Source: Arthrobacter nitroguajacolicus_D (lineage in GTDB: Bacteria; Actinomycetota; Actinomycetes; Actinomycetales; Micrococcaceae). From it: a stretch of 64,000 nt of DNA. Within the stretch, counting starts at the first letter, position 1. Every line of letters starts with the position of its first letter. Shown piece after piece: positions 15,381 through 24,137 of the stretch. The position numbers were made by a program, and so were the translations under genes. The notes beneath the pieces were generated by a model. The model had not been told where the DNA came from. It saw only the letters and a list, made by a program, of their open reading frames with translations, and did not search any database. The stretch covers positions 372,001-436,000 of the forward strand of contig NZ_JAVDSH010000004.1 of the NCBI RefSeq assembly GCF_031455195.1, written 5' to 3'.

Positions 15381-16877
15381 TCAGGAGTTGAGCTTCCCTG
15401 CGAGGCGCTCCCGCATGCGTACGCTGGCCTCGTTGAGTCCGATGAACTCCACCTCGCGCCCGTGGTTGCGGTACTTCTCAGTCACCGAATCGAGCACGGC
15501 CACCGTGGAGGCGTCCCAGATGTGCGAACCGTGGAGGTCGATGATCACGCGATCTATGCCCTCTGAGGAATCCTTCGCATAGTCGAACTGTGTGTAGAGA
15601 TCGTTGGACGAGGCGAAGAACAGTTCGCCATTTACCGTGTACGTCGCCACGGTCTCGCCATTGAGCTCCAGTTCGGTCCGCTCGACTGTCGCAAAATGGG
15701 CCACCCGCCGCGCAAACAGCACCATTGCCGTCAAAACGCCGACGCCGACCCCCACCGCCAGGTTGTGTGTCGCCACCACAGCGGCCACGGTCAACAGCAT
15801 CACCGCAGTCTCCGATTTCGGCAGGCGCCTCAGGGTTGAAAGCCGCACAGAGTGCCAGTCGAAGGTGATCAGGGAAACGAAGATCATCACGGCCACCAAA
15901 GCCGCCATGGGGATCATTCCCACAACGTCACCCAAAGCCACCACCAGTACCAGCAGGAACACACCGGCCAGGAACGTGGAGAGCCGGCTTCGAGCCCCTG
16001 AGCCCTTGACGTTGATCATGGTTTGCCCGATGACGGCGCAACCGCCCAGGCCGCCCAGGAACCCGGTGACGATGTTTGCCGCACCTTGGCCCCACGAGAC
16101 CCGTGTCTTGTTGGAACGGGTGTCCGTGATGTCGTCCACCAGCTTGGCGGTCATGAGCGACTCCAACAGACCCACCAGCGCCATGGACAGTGCGAAGGGC
16201 GCGATGATCTGGAATGTCTCCAGGGTCAAGGGAACGTTGGGGAGGAAGAACCCTGGAAGGCTGTCCGGGAGTTCGCCCTTGTCACTCACTGTGGGAACGT
16301 CGATGCCACCCATGACGGTGACCACCGTGATCAGGACTATGGCCACCAGCGGCGCGGGGATGGCCGTGGAGACCCGGGGCAAGCCGAACACGATCACCAA
16401 TCCCACCACCACGATGGGGTAAACCATCCACGGCACGTTGAAGAGTTCCGGCATTTGGGACATAAACACCAGGATGGCCAGTGCATTCACGAAACCGATC
16501 ATCACCGAACGCGGGATGAAACGCATCAGCCGCGTCACCCCCAGCACCGCCAGGATGATCTGGAAAACCCCGGCCAGGATGATCGTGGCAATCAGGTAGT
16601 CGAGTCCGTGTTCCTTCATCACCGGAGCGATCACCAGTGCCACCGCCCCGGTTGCCGCGGAGATCATGGCGGGACGGCCCCCCACCAGTGCGGTCACCAC
16701 GCCCATGGTGAACGAAGCGAACAACCCGATCCGAGGATCCACGCCCGCAATCACCGAGAACGCGATGGCCTCCGGGATGAGTGCCAAAGCCACCACGAGA
16801 CCCGCAAGGGACTCCGTCAGCAGGCGGCGGGGCGAACGGAGCGTCGCCCGCAGTGACATGAGTTGCTCGGGTGTCAT
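15381..16877 (-). CDS. SulP family anion transporter with STAS domain
   Basis: A 498-residue protein with about 12 membrane segments. It begins with the SulP pattern ESLAGLVVALALIPEAIAFS and contains GRPAMISAATGAVALVIAP and GGCAVIGQTMINVKGSGARS. The C-terminal 110 or so residues are a cytoplasmic STAS domain (VIIDLHGSHIWDASTVAVLD). SulP proteins carry sulfate, bicarbonate or dicarboxylates. It starts 21 bases after the RelA/SpoT-like gene on the same strand, so the two are probably co-transcribed. A bicarbonate or sulfate substrate is a guess. Confidence 0.9.
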   Translation of the reverse strand: MTPEQLMSLRATLRSPRRLLTESLAGLVVALALIPEAIAFSVIAGVDPRIGLFASFTMGVVTALVGGRPAMISAATGAVALVIAPVMKEHGLDYLIATIILAGVFQIILAVLGVTRLMRFIPRSVMIGFVNALAILVFMSQMPELFNVPWMVYPIVVVGLVIVFGLPRVSTAIPAPLVAIVLITVVTVMGGIDVPTVSDKGELPDSLPGFFLPNVPLTLETFQIIAPFALSMALVGLLESLMTAKLVDDITDTRSNKTRVSWGQGAANIVTGFLGGLGGCAVIGQTMINVKGSGARSRLSTFLAGVFLLVLVVALGDVVGMIPMAALVAVMIFVSLITFDWHSVRLSTLRRLPKSETAVMLLTVAAVVATHNLAVGVGVGVLTAMVLFARRVAHFATVERTELELNGETVATYTVNGELFFASSNDLYTQFDYAKDSSEGIDRVIIDLHGSHIWDASTVAVLDSVTEKYRNHGREVEFIGLNEASVRMRERLAGKLNS

Positions 16878-16898
16878 GGGTCCTTAGGATGCAGTCTT

Positions 16899-18005
16899 TT
16901 ACAAAGCAGTCTGGCGGTAACGCTCAATCTGCTTAAGACGCCGCAGGAGGCTGTCGCGCCGCGGGTGCGGAACGACGTCGGGCGCCTCGGCGGTGAGATC
17001 AATGTGTTCGGTTCCGTACTGCCACAGCAGGAGGTCATCCAGGAGGCGGTCGGGGCCGGGGGAGTAGCGGTGGTCCAGGGCCTTACGGACCTCGGTGATC
17101 CGGTTGGCGCTGAGCAGCCCAGCCAGTTCCACGGTCTTGGTCAGTCCGTGGGCGGCAAGCAGCTCGGCGGCCCATCCCCAGTCGTCATCAACTTTACGGT
17201 CAACGTGGGGAAGGAGCGTCCGCCAGACATCACGAACCCGGTTCGGAGTCAGGGGCGAACCGCCCTCACCCTCCAGGTCCCAGTAGCTGCGGACTTCCTC
17301 GTAGCGCTCATGGAGGTCGGCGAAGGCGCTCTCCACCGTTTCCAGCATCGCCGCGGTAGCCGTGAATTGGCGGTCGAAATGGGGGGTCCAGGCGCGTGGA
17401 TCTTCCGCCTTGAAACGGATGTCGTGCTCGATCTCGCTCCAGGCATGCGCGAACACGGTCCGGATCTGGCACTCGAAGAAGTAGCTGCCGTTGGCTGGCA
17501 TGTCCGGATTGAAGACGTGCTGGTACTCCTTGACGGCCTCGTTCTGGATAGTGCGAAGGATCAGGTGGCGGCTGGAGTAGCCGTAGGTCCCGGACTCGAT
17601 GGAGCCGATGTCCTTCTCGCGGTCGCCACGGCAATCGAAGAGCTGACGTTGCCGCTTGATGATGTTGGCCACAGCAGCGTTTTCGGCGGGCAGCTTGGTG
17701 ATGACACGGATGCCCACCATGTCGTTCAACGTGCGGAACGGGTCCGGGAACTTGAGGACCCGCGGACCACCCGGCTCCAAGGGATCATCCGTCCGGGAGA
17801 TCTTTTCCCGGAACGACTCCACAGTCTTGGTCCGGCCCGTGACGAACAAAGGGGTGACCTCGGCGTCGTTCAGCATGTCCCTCAGAGTGAGCAGAACGTC
17901 CCGCGTGACCCGCTTCAAAGCCGGACGAACACGCTCATAGAGGGCCACGTTCGCGTCCACTGCGTCGCGCTGGTCCTGGTCCAGGCTGTCCCAATTGCTT
18001 GCCAT
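16899..18005 (-). CDS. RelA/SpoT-domain (p)ppGpp synthetase-like protein
   Basis: A 368-residue soluble protein with a single alarmone synthetase fold at about residues 45-200. Key motifs are seen: GRTKTVESFREKI (the RxK...S...K nucleotide site), DMVGIRV (acidic metal site, residues 95-101), YGYSSRHL and FECQIRTVFAHAWSEIEHDI. It lacks the HD hydrolase, TGS and ACT domains of full RelA/Rel. The C-terminal 150 residues are helical with no known domain, so it is longer than typical small alarmone synthetases. It lies upstream of sulP on the same strand. Catalytic residues look intact, but activity is not proven by sequence. Confidence 0.82.
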   Translation of the reverse strand: MASNWDSLDQDQRDAVDANVALYERVRPALKRVTRDVLLTLRDMLNDAEVTPLFVTGRTKTVESFREKISRTDDPLEPGGPRVLKFPDPFRTLNDMVGIRVITKLPAENAAVANIIKRQRQLFDCRGDREKDIGSIESGTYGYSSRHLILRTIQNEAVKEYQHVFNPDMPANGSYFFECQIRTVFAHAWSEIEHDIRFKAEDPRAWTPHFDRQFTATAAMLETVESAFADLHERYEEVRSYWDLEGEGGSPLTPNRVRDVWRTLLPHVDRKVDDDWGWAAELLAAHGLTKTVELAGLLSANRITEVRKALDHRYSPGPDRLLDDLLLWQYGTEHIDLTAEAPDVVPHPRRDSLLRRLKQIERYRQTAL

Positions 18006-18115
18006 GCCCCCAGCTTACGGGTCGGGTCCGACACTGGACCGGGCCACTCGCCGTCGGGGTGGCCCTAGCCAAACTTCCGGATCGTCACGATAGGCTCAGT
18101 ACAAAGGAGGGCGCA

Positions 18116-18937
18116 ATGTTGCGGCACAAGTACAGCTACGGCGAACACCCCAGTCAGTGGGGCGAACTCTTCATACCTGAACCGAACAATGGGAACCATC
18201 GCGGCGCATCAGCAGCTGCCGGTGGAATCGCCGTTGTGATCCATGGCGGCTACTGGCGCTCGCAGTACGGTGCGGAGCTCGGTGAGCCCCTTGCGCGGGA
18301 CCTTGCAGCGCACGGCATCACGGCCTGGAACCTTGAATACCGGCGGGCAGGGAACGGCGGTGGGTGGCCCCATACTTTCGAGGACATCCTGGCCGGCATC
18401 GATCATCTGTCCAAAATCGCGGGCGACCACGACCTCCAACTGGGCAAAGTGGTGGCACTCGGGCACTCGGCCGGTGGCCACCTTGCTGTCTGGGCCGCTG
18501 GTCGCGAGCGGCTTTCCGCCATAGGAACTCCCGACGCCGACCGCCAACTGGTGCGCTCACCCGAGGATAACGCGGTGCACCTGACGGGGGTCGTCAGCCA
18601 GTCCGGCCTGCTCAACCTTGCGGCCGCGGAGAAGCTCAACCTCAGCAACGGCGCCGTCTGCAACCTCATGGGCGGTGATTCGGCCAGATTCCCCAAACGG
18701 CATAAATATGCGGATCCCATGAGTTTGCTGCCCATCAACGTCCCCGTCTATGCCGTGCACGCCACGGAAGACGAGGACGTTCCTGCAAGCCAATCCGAGG
18801 CCTACGTTGCCGCGGCCACGGCTGCCGGAGGTGCCGCCCAGTTGCTGCGCGTGCCGGGCGACCATTTCGACCTGATCGACCCGAAGGCAGTGGCCTACAA
18901 GAAGTGCCGCGAGCTGGTGCAGCGATTGCTCTCGTAA
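18116..18937 (+). CDS. Alpha/beta hydrolase (carboxylesterase/kynurenine-formamidase-like)
   Basis: A 273-residue cytoplasmic hydrolase. The oxyanion motif HGGYW is at residues 43-47, the nucleophile elbow GHSAGG has Ser118, and the acid and histidine are probably in HATEDEDVP and GDHFDLI near the C-terminus. The HGGYW motif and short length resemble the kynurenine formamidase/arylformamidase branch, but no tryptophan-pathway gene is nearby. ATG 18116 is preferred because AAAGGAGG stands seven bases upstream; the frame is open earlier without homology. Confidence 0.82.
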   Translation: MLRHKYSYGEHPSQWGELFIPEPNNGNHRGASAAAGGIAVVIHGGYWRSQYGAELGEPLARDLAAHGITAWNLEYRRAGNGGGWPHTFEDILAGIDHLSKIAGDHDLQLGKVVALGHSAGGHLAVWAAGRERLSAIGTPDADRQLVRSPEDNAVHLTGVVSQSGLLNLAAAEKLNLSNGAVCNLMGGDSARFPKRHKYADPMSLLPINVPVYAVHATEDEDVPASQSEAYVAAATAAGGAAQLLRVPGDHFDLIDPKAVAYKKCRELVQRLLS

Positions 18938-18977
18938 TTGTTGGGATGCGGCGGCTCCGCTCTGGCAGAGTGGTCCC

Positions 18978-19913
18978 ATGCTGACTGTCATTGGTGAAGC
19001 CCTGGTCGACGTCGTTCAACGCTCCTCTGGAATCGAGGCGCATGTTGGCGGGAGCCCACTCAACGTGGCCGTTGGGCTGGCACGCCTTGACCACCCCGTG
19101 CAGTTCATCGGGCGTTACGGCCGCGACGCTTATGGCGACTCGGTTGCCGCGCACCTGCGTTCGAGTTCGGTGATGGTCCCGCTTCCGCCGGACGACAAAC
19201 CAACCAGCGTCGCCACCGCAGAGATCGACGACGACGGCGCCGCCACCTACGCGTTCGACCTCGCCTGGGAGTTGCCCGGACTCGCCGCGCGGTTGCCGCT
19301 CATGCTGCAGGGCGCCACCCTGCTCCACACAGGTTCCATCGCCACTGCGTTGGAGCCCGGCGCCGCGGAGGTGCTTGCCGCCGTCGAGCATGCCCACCCG
19401 GGCACCACCATCAGCTTCGATCCCAACTGCCGCCCCAGCATCATCACCGACGTCGACTACGCGCGTACGCAGGCCGAACGCTTCGTGAAGTTATCCGACG
19501 TCGTCAAAGCCTCTGACGAGGACCTCGAATGGCTGTATCCCGGCGTCGATCCGACGGAATCGGCGCGTCGTTGGCTGACCCTGGGCGGCGAGGAAGGACC
19601 GGCATTGGTGGTGGTGACACGTGGCGCACGCGGGCCCTGGGGCATAACCCGGGCCGGGGAAACCCAGGTGCCCGCGCCGTCCGTGAATGTTGTGGACACC
19701 GTCGGCGCGGGGGACTCGTTCATGGCCGGGTTGCTCTCCGCGATTGTGGACCACGGGCTGGACGGAGCACAGAACAGGGAAGCGCTCCGGGCTATGCCTG
19801 CCGAAACCCTCGCCGCGATCCTGGATCGTGCAACGCGTGCTGCCGCTGTCACGGTGTCGCGGGCCGGAGCCAACCCGCCGACGCGGGCCGAGCTCAACCA
19901 TGCTGCCGCTTAG
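18978..19913 (+). CDS. PfkB family carbohydrate kinase (fructokinase-like)
   Basis: A 311-residue kinase of the ribokinase/PfkB fold: TVIGEALVDVVQRSSGIEAHVGG at the start, GGSPLNVAVGLARLDHPVQFIGRYG as substrate lid region, SFDPNCRPSII, and the anion-hole/catalytic signature DTVGAGDSFMAGLLS with the catalytic Asp. It phosphorylates a sugar, probably fructose or a similar ketose, with ATP. CAGAGT ends six bases before the ATG and no ribosome site is clear, so it may be leaderless. The stop overlaps that of the convergent transferase gene in TTAG. Confidence 0.85.
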   Translation: MLTVIGEALVDVVQRSSGIEAHVGGSPLNVAVGLARLDHPVQFIGRYGRDAYGDSVAAHLRSSSVMVPLPPDDKPTSVATAEIDDDGAATYAFDLAWELPGLAARLPLMLQGATLLHTGSIATALEPGAAEVLAAVEHAHPGTTISFDPNCRPSIITDVDYARTQAERFVKLSDVVKASDEDLEWLYPGVDPTESARRWLTLGGEEGPALVVVTRGARGPWGITRAGETQVPAPSVNVVDTVGAGDSFMAGLLSAIVDHGLDGAQNREALRAMPAETLAAILDRATRAAAVTVSRAGANPPTRAELNHAAA

Positions 19914-20977
19914 TTTCTAACCGGCCCGTGGCCGGCGGCAACTTCCTCGCCGGCCTTCACCGGACCTGGGGGAGTACCCTTCCCGAACGGGCTGCCGCCC
20001 AGCGATTCGCGTCCATGGTCGGTCAGCCATCCGGAGAGGTCCGGGCCCGCTGGAACGATCTGCGTGGGGTTAATATCCTCATGCACTATGTAGTAATGCT
20101 GCTTGATCTGCACGAAATCGATGGTGTCGCCGAAGCCCGGCGTCTGGAACAAGTCCCGGGCGTAGCCCCACAGGGCAGGCATTTCGCTGAGTTTGTTCCG
20201 GTTGCACTTGAAGTGTCCGTGGTAGACGGGATCGAAGCGGGCCAGGGTGGTGAAGAGCCTGACGTCGGCCTCCGTAATGGTGTCGCCCACCAGGTAGCGC
20301 TGGTTGGTCAACCGTTCCTCAAGCCAGTCCAAAGCGGTCCAGAGCCGGGTGTAGGCGGCGTCGTAGGCCTTCTGCGAACCCGCGAATCCGCACCTGTACA
20401 CGCCGTTGTTGACCTCAGTGAAGACGCGCTTGTTGACCAGGTCGATCTCCTCGCGCAGGTTTTCCGGATAAAGTTCCGGCGCGCCGGGGCGGTGGAATTC
20501 CGTCCATTCCGTGGAGAAGTCCAGCGTGATTTGGGGGAAGTTGTTGGTTACTACTGCCCCGCTGGGGACATCGACGATGGCCGGAACAGTGATGCCGCGG
20601 GGGTAATCCGGGAAGCGGCGGAAGAACGCGTCCTGCAGGCGCTCAATGCCCAGCACAGGGTCCTTGCCGTCCGGATCCAGGTCGAACGTCCAGGAGCGGG
20701 CGTCGTGCGTGGGTCCTGGCTGGCCGAGGCTGATGACGTCTTCCAGCCCGAGGAGCCGGCGGACGATGACCGTGCGGTTGGCCCATGGGCACGCCCGCGC
20801 CGCGATCAGGCGGTAGCGTCCCGGTTCGACCGGCCAACCCTGTTCTCCGTTGGGCCCGGTGGATCCATCGCGGGTTATGCGGTCCTCGATGTAATTTGTG
20901 TCCCGGGTGAACTCACCGCCGGTGACGTACGCGCCGCGGGTGCTGTGCTCTTCGATTGTTCCGGTCTTTTCGCTCAT
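19910..20977 (-). CDS. Xi-class thiol S-transferase (glutathionyl-hydroquinone reductase type)
   Basis: A 355-residue protein with an N-terminal thioredoxin-like fold and catalytic Cys63 in the Xi-class motif ACPWANRT, followed by a C-terminal all-helical GST domain (LVGDTITEADVRLFTTLARFD). This family (ECM4/YqjG) reduces thiol-conjugated hydroquinones. Actinobacteria usually make mycothiol rather than glutathione, so the physiological thiol is probably different from that of the E. coli enzyme; that is inference. It stands alone, convergent with the PfkB kinase and divergent from a HAD phosphatase. Confidence 0.87.
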   Translation of the reverse strand: MSEKTGTIEEHSTRGAYVTGGEFTRDTNYIEDRITRDGSTGPNGEQGWPVEPGRYRLIAARACPWANRTVIVRRLLGLEDVISLGQPGPTHDARSWTFDLDPDGKDPVLGIERLQDAFFRRFPDYPRGITVPAIVDVPSGAVVTNNFPQITLDFSTEWTEFHRPGAPELYPENLREEIDLVNKRVFTEVNNGVYRCGFAGSQKAYDAAYTRLWTALDWLEERLTNQRYLVGDTITEADVRLFTTLARFDPVYHGHFKCNRNKLSEMPALWGYARDLFQTPGFGDTIDFVQIKQHYYIVHEDINPTQIVPAGPDLSGWLTDHGRESLGGSPFGKGTPPGPVKAGEEVAAGHGPVRN

Positions 20978-21061
20978 GAACCCACACTATGGGGCACTTC
21001 CAGGGCTGCGCTATCACTTGGCTTCGGCGGCGCCAGATCAGCGGCCCACTAGACTGGCATG

Positions 21062-21871
21062 ATGCGGCTCGTAGCAAGTGATATTGACGGCACCATCCTC
21101 GGTCATGACGGCAAAATCAGTGACCGGACCATCAAGGCATTCCAGGCGTGCCGCGACGCAGGGGTGGAACTCGTCTTTGTCACTGGACGGCCTCCGCGCT
21201 GGTTGTACCCGCTGCAGGAGCAGTTGGGGCACAGCGGAATCGTGATCTGTTCCAATGGTGCTGTGGTGTGGGATCTCGAAACCGAGAAGGCCCTGTCCTC
21301 GTGTGTCCTGGACGCCGACTCCGTGTTTGAGGCCCGCCGCATCATCAAGTCCATCAGGCCCGACGCCTTGTTCGCCGTCGAAACGCTGACAGGTTTCCAG
21401 CTGGAGCCGGGCTTCATCGAGAACGAAACCAGTGAACTGCTTGCCGAGTTCACCCCCCGGCCGTTGGACGAAACGCTCAAGGGGGATGACGCCGTCGTGA
21501 AGTTCCTGGCGATCACCCGCAAGGGCACCCCGGACGATTTCCTTGCCGAAGTGCAGCCAGCAGTCGCCCATCTGGTGAGCACAACGCATTCGGCCCCGCG
21601 CACGGCGATGCTGGAAATGTCCGTCCAGGGCATCAACAAAGCCGTCACCCTGGCCAAGTACGCCGAGTCGCTGGGTATCGAGGCCGCCGACGTTGTGGCT
21701 TTCGGTGATATGCCCAACGACATTGAGATGCTCCGCTGGGCAGGTCACGGCTACGCGATGGCCAGCGGACACCCGGAGGCCATCCTCGCGGCTGGCCAGC
21801 AGGCTCCCCATTTCGACGACGACGGCGTGGCCCAGGTTCTCGAGGCGAAGCTCAGCGAACAGCGGGTCTAG
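21062..21871 (+). CDS. HAD superfamily Cof-type phosphatase
   Basis: A 269-residue class IIB HAD hydrolase. Motif I is LVASDIDGTIL with the nucleophile Asp, motif II is FVTGRPP, and motifs III-IV are DVVAFGDMPNDIEMLRWAG; the C2 cap lies between. These enzymes dephosphorylate sugar phosphates, PLP or FMN. Two adjacent ATGs exist (21059 and 21062). The second is preferred because TAGACT (21050-21055) is then exactly six bases upstream, the spacing of a leaderless start, and there is no ribosome site. Confidence 0.87.
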   Translation: MRLVASDIDGTILGHDGKISDRTIKAFQACRDAGVELVFVTGRPPRWLYPLQEQLGHSGIVICSNGAVVWDLETEKALSSCVLDADSVFEARRIIKSIRPDALFAVETLTGFQLEPGFIENETSELLAEFTPRPLDETLKGDDAVVKFLAITRKGTPDDFLAEVQPAVAHLVSTTHSAPRTAMLEMSVQGINKAVTLAKYAESLGIEAADVVAFGDMPNDIEMLRWAGHGYAMASGHPEAILAAGQQAPHFDDDGVAQVLEAKLSEQRV

Positions 21872-21970
21872 TTCCGAACCGTCGGCGGAGATCGGCTTCT
21901 TGGAGAGGCCTCACTGAGTCATTCCACACCAGCGGCACGGACCGGCGCCAGGGCGACCAAGCAGGCCCCG

Positions 21971-22837
21971 TCACGGGTGCCGCACGCCCTCGCCTGCCAG
22001 CAATGCGCGGTAGCCCTCCTTGTACGTGGGGAAGGTAAGTTCTGCACCGGTGGCCCGTACTCGCCTGTTTGAACAGCGTTTGTCGCCGGGGCCGCCGTCG
22101 GACGCACCGCCAGGTGCCGCCGTCGGGGGTTCCGGGCAGCCCAGTTCAGCAGCGAGAAACCGCATGACTTCGCCCATTTCCGCCGCGTGATCGTCGACGC
22201 CCACGTAGACGGAATCAGGAACGGCTTCCATGGTGGTGAGGTGGACGATCATGGCTGCGGCGTCGTCCCTGTGGATGCGGTTGGTGTGACGGGGCTGGGC
22301 GGGAATGACTGCTTGCCCGGACTTCACTTGGTCGATCAACCGGGTGCGTCCCGGCCCGTAGATGCCGCCGAGCCGCAACGAGATAGCCTCCGTGCCGGTG
22401 CCCCGGGTCCGGGCGAACAGCAAATCTTCGGCCTCCACCAGTACCTTTCCGCTGAAGCGAGTCGGCTCTGTAGCCGTGGACTCGTCCACCACAGCCCCGC
22501 CGGAATCTCTATACACAGCCGTGGAGGAGACGAAAAGGATCCGGCGCGGCTCCAGCCCTTGCCGCTCCAGCGCGTCCAACACATTGCGTGTGCCGTCCAG
22601 ATAGGCCGCGCGGTAGGCCTCCTCGGTGGAGGTATCGGCTGCCACGGCAATCACCACAATGTCCACGTCCGAGGGTAACTCCGGCAGGCCCTTGGCAAGG
22701 TCAGCGTGCATTCCACGAATCTGGCGAGGCAGCTTTTGGGGTGACCGGCGCAGGCCAACAACCTCACGGCCAGCGGCGGCGAAGCGAAGCCCGGCTTCGG
22801 TTCCGAGGTCGCCGCAACCGGCAATCAATACAGTCAT
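21971..22837 (-). CDS. NAD(P)-dependent epimerase/dehydratase-like protein (extended SDR)
   Basis: A 288-residue Rossmann-fold protein with the dinucleotide motif VLIAGCGDLGTEAGLRFAAAG at the N-terminus. The middle carries FVSSTAVYRDSGG, and LRLGGIYGPGRTRLI is typical of atypical extended SDRs of the YeeZ type. No clear active-site Tyr-x-x-x-Lys is seen, so it may be a binding protein rather than an oxidoreductase. ATG 22837 is used; upstream codons in the same frame have no homology. No metabolic link to its neighbours is evident. Confidence 0.78.
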   Translation of the reverse strand: MTVLIAGCGDLGTEAGLRFAAAGREVVGLRRSPQKLPRQIRGMHADLAKGLPELPSDVDIVVIAVAADTSTEEAYRAAYLDGTRNVLDALERQGLEPRRILFVSSTAVYRDSGGAVVDESTATEPTRFSGKVLVEAEDLLFARTRGTGTEAISLRLGGIYGPGRTRLIDQVKSGQAVIPAQPRHTNRIHRDDAAAMIVHLTTMEAVPDSVYVGVDDHAAEMGEVMRFLAAELGCPEPPTAAPGGASDGGPGDKRCSNRRVRATGAELTFPTYKEGYRALLAGEGVRHP

Positions 22838-22960
22838 GACTCCAGTCTTGCAGGCTCCAGCTGTCACCGACTTCCCAGCCTCCATACAACCGGCGTTCAC
22901 CTTGCCTCCGTAGGCTTCCAGCCAAGGACCCCGTTAGCTCGTTGAAGGTGTAGGGAAATC

Positions 22961-23230
22961 ATGGCCAAGCGTAGGATCAACGACTTCAACACTGCCCCGT
23001 TGCGGCGGATCGAGCCCGATCACCACTGGCGCTCCCTCCGACAGGGCGACCGCGTCAGCCTTACGCTGACGCCGGGCTACGAGTCAGCCGGCGTGGTGGA
23101 CGCCGTCACCGGCGACGCGACTGCCGTGTGGGTGGAGCTCGACGGCGGCCGCGGCCGTACGCTGGTGCACGTCAGCGACGGCGTGGCGATCGTTCCGCAG
23201 GATCCGGCGGCGGTCACGCAGGAGTCCTGA
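22961..23230 (+). CDS. Hypothetical protein, small basic beta-rich
   Basis: A protein of 89 residues I do not recognise. It is soluble with alternating short beta-like segments (HWRSLRQGDRVSLTLTPGYE, SAGVVDAVTGDATAVWVELD, RTLVHVSDGVAIVPQ), suggesting a small SH3-like or KOW-like barrel. Codon use is like its neighbours. It starts at ATG 22961 behind TAGGGA and lies 31 bases before the GDPD gene start on the same strand. It is divergent from the SDR-like gene. Confidence 0.6.
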   Translation: MAKRRINDFNTAPLRRIEPDHHWRSLRQGDRVSLTLTPGYESAGVVDAVTGDATAVWVELDGGRGRTLVHVSDGVAIVPQDPAAVTQES

Positions 23231-23261
23231 ACACGCCCTCGCGATGGGCTACGCTACGGAT

Positions 23262-24041
23262 GTGACGCTGCCCTATTTCCTCCGCAAGGACGGTTCAGTG
23301 GGCCCTCTGGCCTTCGCGCACAGGGGTTTCTCTCTGGATGGCATGGAGAATTCCATGGCTGCCTTCAAAGCCGCGGTGGAGCTCGGGACCGTCCATCTTG
23401 AAACCGACGTCCACACCACGTCGGACGGTGTGCTGCTGGTCTTCCACGATTCCTCCTTGGACCGGGTGACGGACGCTGCGGGCCGCATTGCCGAGCTGAC
23501 CGCAGACCAAGTGTCCGCGGCGAGAATTGGCGGCGTGGAGCCCGTTCCCACCTTCGATGAACTGGTTGCCGCGTTGCCCGATGCCCGGCTGAACCTGGAC
23601 GTCAAGGACTGGAACTCCGTGGGCTCCATGGCAGCGGCGATCGAGCGGCACGCAATCCACCGCAGGGTCCTGGTGACGAGCTTTTCGGACCGCCGCCGCC
23701 GGGCGGTCCTGGCCAGGCTGTCCCAGCGCGTTGCCTCGTCGGCCGGCAGCACCCTGACAGCTTTGTTCGTCCTCCTGGGTCCCGTGCTTCCGGCTCCTCT
23801 GGCACGCAGGCTGCTTGCCGACGTCGACGTTTTCCAAGTCCCGGTCCGCTACGGGAGGCTCCCCGTGGTGACTTCGGGGTTCGTCCGACGCGCCCATCGG
23901 CTGGGCCTGCAGGTGCATGTGTGGACCATCAACGAAGCGGCTGAAATGGAGCGGCTACTGGATCTTGGGGTGGACGGCATCGTGTCGGACCGCCTCGACC
24001 TGCTCAAGGAAGTCCTGGTGCGCCGCGGCGACTGGGTGTGA
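23262..24041 (+). CDS. Glycerophosphodiester phosphodiesterase family protein
   Basis: A 259-residue TIM-barrel enzyme with the GDPD motifs: FAHRGFSLDGMENSMAAF (catalytic HR and ENS), HLETDVHTTSDGVLLVFHD (metal-binding Glu/Asp and second catalytic His) and VHVWTINEAAEM near the end. It hydrolyses glycerophosphodiesters to glycerol-3-phosphate and an alcohol. There is no signal peptide, so it is cytoplasmic. GTG 23262 is preferred over ATG 23244 because TACGCT lies exactly six bases before it (leaderless pattern). The stop codon falls in a 32-bp tandem repeat. Confidence 0.85.
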   Translation: MTLPYFLRKDGSVGPLAFAHRGFSLDGMENSMAAFKAAVELGTVHLETDVHTTSDGVLLVFHDSSLDRVTDAAGRIAELTADQVSAARIGGVEPVPTFDELVAALPDARLNLDVKDWNSVGSMAAAIERHAIHRRVLVTSFSDRRRRAVLARLSQRVASSAGSTLTALFVLLGPVLPAPLARRLLADVDVFQVPVRYGRLPVVTSGFVRRAHRLGLQVHVWTINEAAEMERLLDLGVDGIVSDRLDLLKEVLVRRGDWV

Positions 24042-24137
24042 GCGAGCGTTTGCTTGAAGCGGGTGGGGTGTGAGCGAGCGTTTGGTTGAAGCGGGTGGGA
24101 TGTGAGCGAGCGTCGGGGAAACCGGACCTTCGCTCAC
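24037..24137. repeat. 32-bp tandem repeat ending in a hairpin between convergent genes
   Basis: The unit begins TGTGAGCGAGCG and occurs at 24037, 24069 and, truncated, at 24101 (period 32). The first copy contains the GDPD stop codon. The last copy's GTGAGCGA (24102-24109) pairs with TCGCTCAC (24130-24137), which overlaps the stop of the opposite GH2 gene. The array may be a duplicated terminator arm. Confidence 0.85.

Noticed and set aside
24037..24112. The 32-bp repeats as a short CRISPR array
   Set aside because: The units are directly adjacent with no spacers, only 2.5 copies exist, and no cas gene is in the window.
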